NCBI GenBank assembly: GCA_037954325.1
Contig: JBBMNZ010000001.1
Span: forward strand, 17,485,258 to 17,549,257
Direction of reading: 5' to 3'
Source: Fistularia commersonii
Taxonomy: Eukaryota; Chordata; Actinopteri; Syngnathiformes; Fistulariidae
DNA length: 64,000 nucleotides
Below, piece after piece: positions 47,926-58,798 of the stretch (position 1 is the stretch's first letter; each line of letters starts with the position of its first letter). The notes below the pieces were generated by a model that searched no databases, had not been told where the DNA came from, and saw only the letters and a program-made list of their open reading frames with translations. The translations under genes were made by a program, and so were the position numbers.

Positions 47926-50900
47926 CGATTTGATTATGATTGATTATGATGATTTTTTTCAGCAGTTTTAGATACCATTTTTCCTGATTTTTGAGTGAAT
48001 TCTGATGCCTAAAATGACTTCTCGGTCAGTCGTATGACTTTGTTACGGAATATTGAGTTAACACTGTTCTAAAATTGTCACTGTATTTAAATCTTACATT
48101 TGTTTTACTCTGTTTTTTTTCGACCTATTGGGGCCTCCAGTCAGCATGACTGACAAAGAGACCATGTCTTTACAAGCTACAGTCAAATTAAAGTAATATT
48201 CAGTATGGTACTAAAAAAAAGCCACAATGCATCAAACAACCACAGCGAATGGTCTTTTCTTGCTGCATCATTTTCTGTGAGCTCATTAAGTTTGGGATTT
48301 TGAAGCAAAAGTGATCAAACACACACCCCACCCGTCCCAGTGGACCTGCCTGGGGTGGAGCACTGCCCCATAAATGTTACAAGAGTCTGCTTGGTCCCGG
48401 ACTCCACAATAACATGGCAATTTTTAATATTCCCAGAGGGAGTGTCTCTTTGTGAAAGGCTGCTTCAAGGGCAGAGGTCGACCATAAAGGCAGCAGACAC
48501 ACTCGGTTGAACCACCCCTCCTACCACCACACCCACCAATCCCACATATTCAAAGATCAATAATTTCAAGGGGTTTTATTGTGCATTGTTTGCTATTTTT
48601 TACTGCTTTAAGAGAATTTTGTTTGTAACTAAAGATGATTTCCTTCAGATGTTTGGTCAATAAAAATCATTGAAAAATCACGGGCTTTTTCAGAAACATT
48701 TTTCATAAACAGGAAATGTTTTGCATGTTGTTAGGTTACAAATTTTTTAATGCAGACTGAAACACAATTCAGTGACTTTGTCAAGCTAAAAGGAGTTTTG
48801 AAAAACAGTAAAGCTAAAGACCAAATTGCTGCAGATAAAAAAAAAATCTGGCTTTTCTCATTTGTTTTTTGGCCATTTCAATCTTAGTCATACTGCCCTG
48901 ACAGATGCCAGAAAAAAGGCAAACTTATATAGAATGATTGTACTCCAGGATTCTAATGTGTTGAGAAGAAGTATTATACATGGCAACACATATTGTATGT
49001 TGAGATTTCTGTCAGCCCCCCACCACAACCATGACCACTACACAATCCTGAATGTGTCATGGTGAACCTCTAACAAGAGCCCTGCCATTACAGACAGAGT
49101 GGCACGGTAAAAAGACTCAGCAATGCTGGAAGAGCTGTGAAACAGCCTGAATATGAAAGCACCTTATACAACAGCAGCTTAGAGGGGAAAAAAGATGCTT
49201 TTCTGCAGTGTCTGGTGAGAGATGATATTCCAGAAAAAAAAGGGAGGAGAAAAAAAGCTGTTAAAATCTAGCCCAACACACCGGGTGCACTCAGGAGTTT
49301 AAGGGCTCTCTCTCTCACACGCACTCACACTAACACATGCAAAATGCATGCACGTGCGCGCTCGCTTATGTATAGTCTCACACAAGCACAAACGTGCACA
49401 TACACAGAACTGAGATTACGCCTAGTGTAGTTGGCAGACAGCACTGGGCTCATTGAGAGATGCGGCCAAACATCAACACATATTGAGGGGGATTATCAGG
49501 ACAGGAATTAAGAGCCGGAGCAGCTCAGGCACAAACTGCACCTTCATGACAGACAGCAACGCAGTGGGAACATCTGGCAAAACACAGGAAGTGCTGCCTG
49601 TTTTAGTGCAAACAACACAATGCGCAATACAAACAAGAGGAGAGACGGGGCACAATCGACTCTTACCTATGAGTCTAATGCAGATGCAGCACTGACCCCT
49701 CTGCAGGCCCACAGATCCTTTAGGATTGCATCGGCCCTCAAAACTTTATAGTTGAAAAATCAAATCTGCTTCTCTGCATCCTGTTAGATGACTTTTAACA
49801 CATTCTTCCCTTCAGACTCCGACTCATAGCCTTGTGATGGCATGTTTCATAATTGTACTGTCCATCATCTAGACAAATGGCAGCTACTCTTTTACTGATT
49901 TTTGGGAGGGCTGATTCCTTGTGAAATTTCAAGCGTTGTGTGTGCCAGTGTTTTTGTCTTTATCTTGTCTTTCTGATTCACGTGGTCCATCTACACAACA
50001 TATTAGGTATCACTCATGGAACAATTATATTTGATCAAATTTCATATAATTGATTGAATATAAAATTATACATCAGTTAAATTTATATTAAGTCACTTAA
50101 CTACATATCAATATTTATTTAATGACTGATAAAAAAAAGAAAGTTAATTTGATCATTCAGGGGCAGGGAACTGCAGCGGAGATTTCAAAATAAAAGCAGA
50201 CACATAGGTGCACAATTTTCAAAAGTTTATATTTTGTAGGGTAACCTTAGCTGAGATGGGATGAGGTATACTTTAATGATCCAATGTTTGGGAAATACTT
50301 TCAATTGTTTAGATTATTAACTATATGAGCAATGTAACTGATACCAGTTGATGTGCCATCACTCCTTCGATAGGGTAGTGACAGGTTGAGTATGATTCTA
50401 GTAGGTTTCAAATGCAAAGCAGTTTAAAAAAAAAAAACAGATGGGAAGAAAAGTTTGTTTGAGGACTTGAATCTGGAGGCTCTTGGCAATGACAGAGGGC
50501 TGAGACACAGGGAGAAGGCAATGTCTCCTGACCACCCAATCATGCATTATGCAACAAACAAATCAAATATTTACTGTGTGAGTAAAATATTTATTGTGGT
50601 GGATTGGAGGAAAGAAATTAACATGTCCAGTCTTTATCCTGATGTGAAGTTCCATCAAGGCATTAATAAAATAAGCAAGTTGGTCTTTTAATAAGGAATA
50701 AAGCAACGATCTTTGACAGATCTAACTTCTGACTGTATGATTAAATTCACAATAGAATTGGGGGGGTCAACCCAACTCTGGATAAGTGGGGGAAGGATGG
50801 ATGGATGGAAAATATCTGTACAAATATCTGTCTGTTAGGCTACTATGGAGGTCATTTCTTTTTCACTGCATTTATCACAGCTTGCAAATTAGCTTGGTGT

Positions 50901-51686
50901 ATCATTCCACCTTTTTCCTGTTCATTTGTACTGAATGCAAAGTAGTTCCCAATATCACACACACAAAAACGATCTGTGGAGACAAAGCAACAGCGGGGAG
51001 CTGGAGCAGGAAATTCACTGGGTTCTAAGTTCTAGATCAAATGTTAGTTATTGATATTAACTGAATCAATCAAACCAAGGCTTTTACAATATTATCCAGC
51101 GGACATTTTTATCCACAGCTTCTAATTACACCAACCAAAGCACAATCTTCTAACAGTGGGGTTTCATCCAGCAAAAGACCTTATTCCAGAATCTTTTAAT
51201 CTTAAGCCCAGCCAGAAGCTTCAAACTATTTTAACCCTGCTTTGTTGCCTTTGTGCTACGGGTGTGTGGATCAACGTTAACACACTCAACTGCCACTTTT
51301 TCAACTGTCTTTTCTAAATCCCAATCCCCCTTTCATATTTTGCAGTATTTCTGGTCAAGCTCTGGCAGCTCATGAAACGCCGCACCAGGAAAGCTCATTG
51401 GATAGAGCCCGACACGTGCTGACTGACAGGCCTGGCGATTCCCGCTTTACAAACAAGAACATAAACACCTCTTGGCAGCTGAAATTTAGAATAAAATGAA
51501 GAGCAAACTTTGAATTCAGATTTCTGAAATCAAAGCAGTTCTCTCGAATCTTATGTTCGGAAAGACATATGAAGCTCTTTCAGTTACAGTTTTCAATGTT
51601 TAAATGATCAAAAAACAGTCCAGGGGATATAAATAAAAGTGGATTTGAACACCTGAAGAGGGAATCAAAAGCAGAACGTGACTTAC
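45901..51686 (-). other. arhgap5: ARHGAP5 intron 2, part next to exon 2; no gene seen
   Basis: AT-rich. A T10-G20 homopolymer junction lies at 47896-47925. A LINE-tail-like fragment (GTCAACCCAACTCTGGATAA then GGATGGATGG) is at 50757-50812. A 146-codon plus-strand frame at 46730-47170 shows no family resemblance and atypical composition, and is not called as a gene. Confidence 0.55.
47896..47925. repeat. T10-G20 homopolymer junction
   Basis: Ten T then twenty G on the plus strand. G20 is able to form a G-quadruplex; on the transcript it is C20A10. Confidence 0.9.
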
Positions 51687-51840
51687 CTGTACGCTCAATG
51701 TAGTCCACGCACTTCTCAATGAAGACTGGGATCGAACGCTCCGGGGTCACCAGTTCCTGAAGGGGAATTCCAAAGTAGTTGCTCTCCCAGGTTCTTCTGG
51801 TTGGGGGGTACAGAGGCTTAGGGGGCTTGGAAGCTTTTGG
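51687..51840 (-). CDS. arhgap5: ARHGAP5 coding exon 2: linker and start of RhoGAP domain
   Basis: A 154-nt exon encoding residues 1246-1296 plus the first base of Gly1297. It reads in phase 0 directly from exon 1 and begins with a basic, proline-rich linker (PKASKPPKPLYPP). It then gives TRRTWESNYFG and the first helix of the RhoGAP domain (IPVFIEKCVDYIERT). The acceptor is TTTTCAG| (AG complementary to 51841-51842) and the donor is ACAG|GTAAGT, a near-perfect consensus. The exon is too short to appear as a long open frame and was found by matching the expected p190-B sequence. It lies immediately downstream, in sense, of a long pyrimidine-rich tract in intron 1. Confidence 0.95.
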
Positions 51841-51898
51841 CTGAAAATGACAGGGATGAGATTAGATGAGAAAAGGTACAAGATAGAAGTCATATGTA

Positions 51899-53560
51899 GC
51901 AGGGGGAGGGAGAAGGACAGAATTTAGCGACTGTGTCGGGCAGGAATTGAAAGTACGATGGAGGAAAAGAAGGATGGAAAGCAATGGGAAAGTATAAAAG
52001 CACTGGTTGAGAAGGAGTTAATGTGACAGAATGATGGATGAATAGCGATGAAGAGCGGGTAGGAATGGATATAAAGATGGGTTCGGGGAAAGACAGGCAA
52101 GGATGACAAGGACAAGGATTGGACCAAGAGGCATAACTGAAGAAAAGGAAGGAGGAAACATCCACAGGGAGGATAAGGAGACTGAGCAGGGGAATAGAGG
52201 GATGAAAATGGGAGGTCAAAAATGGAGGATGGGAATTATTAGAGACCTGCGGGAGGAGGGGGAGAGAAAACCCAGGCAAAGGGGAAGAAGGGAAAACAGA
52301 ATGATGGAATAGAAAATAAGAGAATGGTTAAGTAAGGAAGGAGGAAGTTGAGTAAAAGAAATCCGATGGGACAGAAAAAAAATAAATAGAAGAAATGAAA
52401 AGAGAGTAATAATGGCGTGGGCATGAGGGGGACTAACCATGGCAGGAAACAGGTATTACAGAGCGGTAGACTGTGAGCTCTGATTGGAAGCAATGAGGAA
52501 GGCGTGAGGGAATCAATAACTGGAAGGCCAAAAAAAAAAAAAAAGTCAGTCTGTGAAGTGAAGGAAGGAAAGAAGAGGGAATCATGAAAGACACAAGGGA
52601 GAAGAGAGGAGGGTAACTGAGGAGAGAGCAAGAAGAGAATGATGGGCCTAGAGAAAGGGAGAGAGGGAATTAGAGAATAGGGGACTGGTGAAATAGAAAG
52701 GACAGAGGAAGAGAAGATTTGTTTTAAAGTGTATGAAGGAAGGAAAATAAAGACGGAAAAAAGAATGGAGTTGAGAAACCAATGGAAGAGAAAACTGACA
52801 GTGAGAGTGAAAATGAAAAAGGAAATAAGAACAACACAAAGAGATGAGACTGGGAAGAGGAGGAGAGAAAGAATCAGACAAGAAGGTCACGGGAGTGCAT
52901 CGGGGAAGGAAAGAAAAAAGAGGGGATTAAAACAAACATGGAACGAAGAAGAGGGGAGAAAGTATGAGTTGGGTTAGCAAAGTGGGAATACAAAGGACTA
53001 AAAGGGTAAAGAGGAGAGAGGAGAGAAAAGGAAAGATGAAATAAAACTTAAAGGTCAAAGAAAACAAGTTGTGAGGTGCAAGAAGCAAAGAAAACAAGTC
53101 ATCATCAAAGGAAGTCAACGAAGGGATAAACTGTGGAAGGGGGACAAAAGAAAAGATAACAGGATGAAGGAAAATAAATGAAGAAAAGGGAGTAGAGTGA
53201 CAAAGTTAGAAAAGCATATAGGGAAGGACAGACATATAAAGAAAAAGGAAGAATACGGAGAAAACATGAGGAAAGAAGGAATCAAGAATGACAGAAGACT
53301 GGAAGGGAAGGACAGAGAATGAGCAAGGGAATCAGACAGGGGGGTGAAGGAAGAACATGAAGCAGAGGAGAGAAAGAAGAGGGCGTTGAAACAGTCATGA
53401 GGGAGGGAGAGAAGGGAGAAAGGGGGAATTGAAACAGACATGAGGGAAGAGGCAAGGAGGCAGGAGATAAAGAGAGGAGGAAGATCCAGGGAATTGATCC
53501 GACATAAAACTTAGTGGGATGGAGTAACAGAGCGAGGGAGGAAGAGGCGGGAAAAAGAAA
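51899..53560 (+). repeat. 1.65-kb purine-rich tract in intron 1
   Basis: Strongly A/G-biased on the plus strand (GGAGG, GAAAGA, AAGAAG units, with few T or C), hence a long C/T-rich tract on the ARHGAP5 transcript. It ends about 55 nt before the exon 2 acceptor in sense. It is not a simple tandem repeat; unit order changes throughout. The many long open frames here are side effects of composition. Confidence 0.9.
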
Positions 53561-55040
53561 GGGCCGGGACGAGTTGCATGGTGCAGCAGTGACTTTGATT
53601 CCCCGCACTGCACTCTTCAAAGCGTTGTCATGCCAACAGCGGCGCACGCACTGGCATAATTGGCAACAGCAGCAGCTAAACACCTTCCATTTTGTACCTT
53701 GTATGTTTTCGTCTCTGATTATCAAACGCTATGACATTGTTCTGCACTCGTGACAAATCAACTTTCCCTCCGATAATTTTCACAACTAACCTGCCAGACT
53801 TCACACCCATTTGTGCGTGTGTGTGTGTGTGTGTGTGAGTGTTTATACGAAAGAGCACAAATCAAGGCACTGAGATTACTTTGCTGTGATTGAGAGTGCA
53901 CTATGAACGTCAGCTGGAGCTTAACATATCACATTTTTCAGCAGACTACAAATATTTTAATGAAGACCAGGTGGCGCTGCTCTACATCCGCCATGTTTCA
54001 ATAGAATACATGTTGTTTTTCTTGTCTCTGCTCAGTTTGATTTATAATACCTAGGCTGAATGGAAAATCACAGCACAAAGATTCCAGTCTGAGCAGCCCC
54101 GACTTCATCACATCAGTGGTTCATGTCGGGGCTTCAAATCCAAAGTAAAAAAAAAAATGGATGAACATGCATTTCATGTAATTTTTATTTTTCATGGTTA
54201 CCTTCTGGCTTGTTGGTGCATTAGTCTGTGCATGAGTGTATGTGCCTAAAAATGATCTTATGTAAAAATGACCTTTACACAGATGGAAAAAGATCATCAT
54301 ATTTGGCAAGAATAATAAAGATATAGGCAGAAATAGATTAACTTAGCATAACATACATATCGAGAGCTTCACAGAAATAGTATTCAAAAATTACCAAACA
54401 TTTACCCTGAATATTAGTGATAAAAGCTAAAACTTAATATGATTTGACCAAAAGGTTAACAAATGTATTAGTTTGTCTGAAATGACAAGCAACTGGAAAC
54501 CAAAAAAGAATTTAAAAAAAGTTACAATCACTTCAAAGTTATTTTCAAAAACTTAAACAAAAACGTTTCAACTTGATTTTGAATTTGTTCTGGAGGCCCA
54601 TTTTCAAGCAGCAATAAAAACTGTTGCGTCACATTCTACATCTTATTGGAAAATGTATGAATTGATCTAGAAATGTAATGTATAAATTGATCTAGAAATG
54701 TACTGTATATCTCTCTCTCAGACCCAACAGTAGTGCCTCATATTGATGCCTGCAACGAGATCATTAAACACATTGTCTGGCTCTATGTTATTGCATATAT
54801 TTTAAAAAACATTTTTGTTATTGGTACATGCTGACAAACATGCATTTTGGCCAAACGATCAAAAACCAAATTGGTTAAATTTCACACTGATGGAAGGGAA
54901 TGATAACCAAGAAGCTAATTTGCCTCTCTCACTCACTAAGACGGGCGCACGCACGCACGCACACGCACACACACACACACGCACACACACGCACACAAAC
55001 ACACAAAATTTTTTTGCTTAAATACTGATTACAGCCTCAC
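53561..55040 (-). other. arhgap5: ARHGAP5 intron 1, part next to exon 1
   Basis: Contains a (GT)n at 53815-53838 and the CA-rich run at 54945-55006, which lies about 35-95 nt downstream of the exon 1 donor and is GU-rich on the transcript. No coding frame recognised. Confidence 0.6.
54945..55006. repeat. CA/CG-rich microsatellite near the exon 1 donor
   Basis: CA units mixed with GCAC units. On the transcript it is a GU-rich tract a short way downstream of the first coding donor. Confidence 0.9.
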
Positions 55041-58000
55041 CTTCTTGGGTTCCTTTGGCATCTTGGGCGTCTTCTTCTTCTTCATCTTCTTCTCATCCTG
55101 CTCCGGGTCCGAGGTAATAGCAGGATTATCAATACCACCCTTCCAGGGGTCAGCAGGGGACAGCAGTGGGTCCTCCTCACTGCCCCGATGGGCTCTTCCC
55201 TTTTTCTTCTTCTGCGTGGCGGGGCCCGTGTCCTCGCCATCGCTGTCTGAGTGGAACCGTCTTTGGTAGGCCTTCGTCTTGCTGAACAGGATTTTGGAAC
55301 GATGCTTGTACTTTGATGGCCGCCGTCCAGTCTGTGACTTGCGGTCGAACCCGTTTTCCTCCTCTGCCGCCCCATGTAGGCCATATAGACCACCAAATGA
55401 GTTCCTTATCTTGACCAGGCGGCTGTTTGTGTCCTCAGGCACAGCATAGATGTCATCATTGTTGAAGCCCTTGGACCTCAGCAGCGTGTCCACAGGGTCT
55501 GCATAGTTTTCCGATGCCTCAACGTCCTCAGTGTGGGTCATTGGTCCGCGTGGCAACCTCCGGTTGCTCCGCATTCCGGCCTCAATGGTTTTGAGGAGGT
55601 TTGGGTCCAACTTTTTGACATTGGGCTTGGGGAGGGCTGGTTTGGGCCGGACAGGTGGAGGCACTTTGTGGTTGCGTTCGTGGTCTCCGACAGGTGTGCT
55701 GTGGACCGGATACTCATTTCCTTCAAGATCGATCCTATACTTGGCCCGCTCACTGGGTGTCGGAAGAAGCTGAACATCATCTCCTATTGGACTATAAGGT
55801 GGGGGAGCTTCATTGTCATCATCAGATTCTGGGTAATAAGTGTTATAGGCAGGTGAGTGGCTGTGCGGTGAGGTAGGAAAGACCTCCTCACTGGCAGCAG
55901 TGGTACACTCTCGTGATGAGCTGTCAAACAAGAAAGAGCTCTCAATACTTGGCTTTTTTTCAAGCACTTCATTGAAAAATGGTGTAAAAACCTCTGTCTG
56001 TCTGTGATACTGTGACAACGAGTAGAGTGCCGTGAACTTGGCAGCAATCTCTGTGGCAATGTGCTCCCCTTCCGTCATCAACTCTTTGATGGCGTCGTTC
56101 TCAAAGAAGTCCGCCTGGCTGTCAGTGATGGCCACCATTTGAACAGGGATGACATCTTGGACCTCAGCTAAGAACGCCCGTAGGGTTGCCATTGAGGCCT
56201 TACGTTTGGCAGAGTATACCAAAATGTATCCGTGCACCAGTTCGTCTTTACGGACACCGATGGCAGAGTGATAGGAGAGGACAGTGACCTGAATCCTCCT
56301 CCTGCTGTCTCCGATGATCTTGTCCAGCAGCAGCGTGTTGCTCTGGCCTGGCTGCCCAGCACTGCAGCAATGAGAATCGAGAAAAGGCGAGAGAATGAGG
56401 TCGACACTAAAAGGATCCCAGCACATGGCACACATGACTATCCTGAGGTCAGCCTCTGACATGTCTTTGATTGAAGGCAACGGCACTAAGACATCGAAAT
56501 TGTGTTTTAAGCCATCCAGCACCGCCCGAAGACCCTGCTTGATTTGGAATTCTGTGAATTTGCGTGGAAAGGCCCCAGAAGGAATGTCCACAAAGGTGCA
56601 CTGCAGTTTGTTTGCCAGCTGCTGGCCCTGGTGACGCAGGATGGGAATGTTTTTGCAAACATTGTCCCTCTGATTGGCCAGAATCAAGATGAACGGCAAT
56701 GGCTGGGCAAACCTGTCTCTCCTGCTCTGGGCTATTTCTGCTCTGATCCTGCCAATACAATCACCGATTCCATTTAAAGACTCTATGGAGTTGAAGACAC
56801 AGAAGCAACCGTGGGGTTTGAAAGTGGTGACCCACGCATGGCTGAAGAGCAGCGTAGAGTTCACATCCACAGGGAGGAGATCCATCTCGTAAATCTTACC
56901 GTCGAGGGTGTACTCGTCATCTGTGGACTGCGCTCGGATCTCGTTGGCTAATTCTTGTGCGAGACCCTCCCTTCCCAGGAGGCAGAGGTTGATCTTATCG
57001 ATGTTGGCACTGTTATAGTAGAGACTGGAGCGGCCGTGGTCAAGCTGCACCAGCCTGTTTGCTAAAACTTGTTCTACTTTCAAGTCCACACAGTTTTGCC
57101 CGCTCAGGCATGTCTCTTTAGTGGGATGGTAAACAAAGCCAATGTGTTTGAGGAGGAGTGACTCTCTATCTGGGGCGAGTTTCTGCAGCGCTCTATATCT
57201 CGGCTCCTCATTCAACACACTGTGAATTTCACTCATCTTGTCAAAGCTTGGGGTGGCGTTCAGATCCAAGTCGTAGAACAGCTCAGCATGCTCAAAAAGC
57301 ATTTCCTGAAACTCTTCTTTGGCCCTTTCAACTATTTCCTGCTGGTGTCTACAGTAAACATCCCTCCTATCTGATTCAGTGATGTACTTGTAGGCCTCGT
57401 CCTCCATGACAAAGCACATGACCTCTTCCCATGGCTGCCCAGGGCTGATGAAATGAACCCTGTCTAACGTCTTCTTGAACCTCTCCTTCATCTCCACCCT
57501 CCTCTTCTCTGACAGCAGGTGTTGCACGTGGTTGTGATAGATTCTCTCTCCATCAGGCGTGTCCAGGAGGTCAAAAGGTATCCTCCGGTCACTGTTGTCA
57601 ATATGATCGGTCTCATCCCATGGTGTTTGTTCCAGCACTACAAACCAATACTGGAAATCAGAACGGTTCCTGATGAGACTTTGAGCCTCAGGCCACGTGA
57701 GATGCTCAACCTCCTCCAGGTGATTTAGGAGATTGTTGAGGGTTTTCGGTAATGTCGCCAGATACTCCTCCCTCCTCTTACGGATGTGCTCCTGCTTCAG
57801 TTGTGCGATATGCTTTGTGAGCATGTTCCTGCCCTTCCTTGTGCCTTCCAAGGTGATGAACTCCTCATAGTCAGGGTGGCCCTTCATGTTACTAATCACC
57901 GTTTTCCATGTAGTGTGGTAATCTCTCACCGTTTGCACCATCAGTTTCTCAAATCTTTCTGTCAACGAGGCAACAAGCTGCCGTTGGATCTTATAGGCCT

Positions 58001-58775
58001 CTAAATACGGCACAGTTTTTGGCTTTCCCCTCGTCTTATCTAGCTGCTGGGTGAGCGCATTGAAACAGAGCTCCACATTTACATTTGATCGTGCTGATGT
58101 TTCGACCAGGAGGAGGTTCTTCTTACTGGCAACAAACGCTTGAAGTTCCCTCAGGTGTTGGTCAACGCATTCATCACACTTTGTGGCAGCGACAATGATG
58201 GGCTTCTTGGTCTTGACAATTTGCGAGTACAGGCTGTTGACAAACTTCATCTGGTCATCAAACTTCCTGTTGCAGCCTTTGCTTACATCAATGCAGAGCA
58301 CAAAGCCATCAATGTTCAGCTTCCCATCAGGCATTTGCTTCTGGTCAAAGTCTTGCTCCAGGCCCAGCTGGTCAGTGCAGATGTACATCAGCTTCTCTGC
58401 TGACTGCAGCTTCGTCGCTGCTGCCCGCTTTGTGTACGGCTGCAGGTTGGTGCTCCGATGCGGAAGAAATGTCTGGTCATCAATGAACTCTGTCTGTTCA
58501 ATTACTTGGATTTTACAATCCAATCCATCATCCCCTCTATGAGAAACATCCCCCCAGTACAGGAAGTGGTCGTTGTTCACCACACGCCCCCCAAAGTCTA
58601 TCGTGCTCAGCACTGAGGTGTGCTCTGAATAGTAGCTGTCTGCGTCCGGACGCACATACCGGTTGCACAGACAGGACTTGCCCACGCCACAGTTTCCCTT
58701 TTCTTTCTCCGTCCCCGAGAGGCCCACCACGCTGACGGCAAAAGTTGGGGGGCGCGCATCCTTGTTCTTGGCCAT
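55041..58775 (-). CDS. arhgap5: ARHGAP5 coding exon 1: GTPase, FF and pseudoGTPase domains
   Basis: Encodes residues 1-1245, ending in phase 0. The N-terminal GTPase domain (about 10-255) shows the P-loop GNCGVGKSC at 27-35, a TKCD base-specificity motif at 198-201 and ETSAR at 225-229. FF domains occupy roughly 268-550. Two pseudoGTPase domains follow, about 593-770 and 775-950. The linker has PPPY (991-994), a proline-rich KVPPPVRPKP (1037-1046), and DDIYAVPEDT with Tyr1110, resembling the phosphotyrosine motif known in p190-A. The exon ends in a lysine-rich run. The start at 58775 (MAKNKD) matches the family; an in-frame ATG at 58823 would add 16 unmatched residues and probably lies upstream of a splice acceptor at 58799-58800. 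The donor is AAG|GTGAGG at 55041/55040. Oddity: Trp786 in CAMCWDPFS, where p190-B usually has Gly. Confidence 0.97.
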
Positions 58776-58798
58776 TATATCCCCCCGCTCATCTCTCA
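58776..58798 (-). other. arhgap5: Candidate 5' UTR part of ARHGAP5 coding exon 1, with splice acceptor
   Basis: Reading the minus strand, a pyrimidine-rich run (CCTTTTTTTCTTCCTGGGAAG) ends in AG at 58800-58799, 24 nt before the ATG at 58775. If used, the exon begins TGAGAGATGAGC and the alternative ATG at 58823 is intronic. A second possible boundary is GCTGGCAG|GTGATAAG near 58984, which reads either as an acceptor or as a donor of an upstream non-coding exon. No further first exon could be recognised. Confidence 0.4.

Noticed and set aside
51890..53725. Many open frames of 60-150 codons on both strands
   Set aside because: The purine-rich composition excludes most stop codons on one strand; no frame shows a domain or a consistent start.
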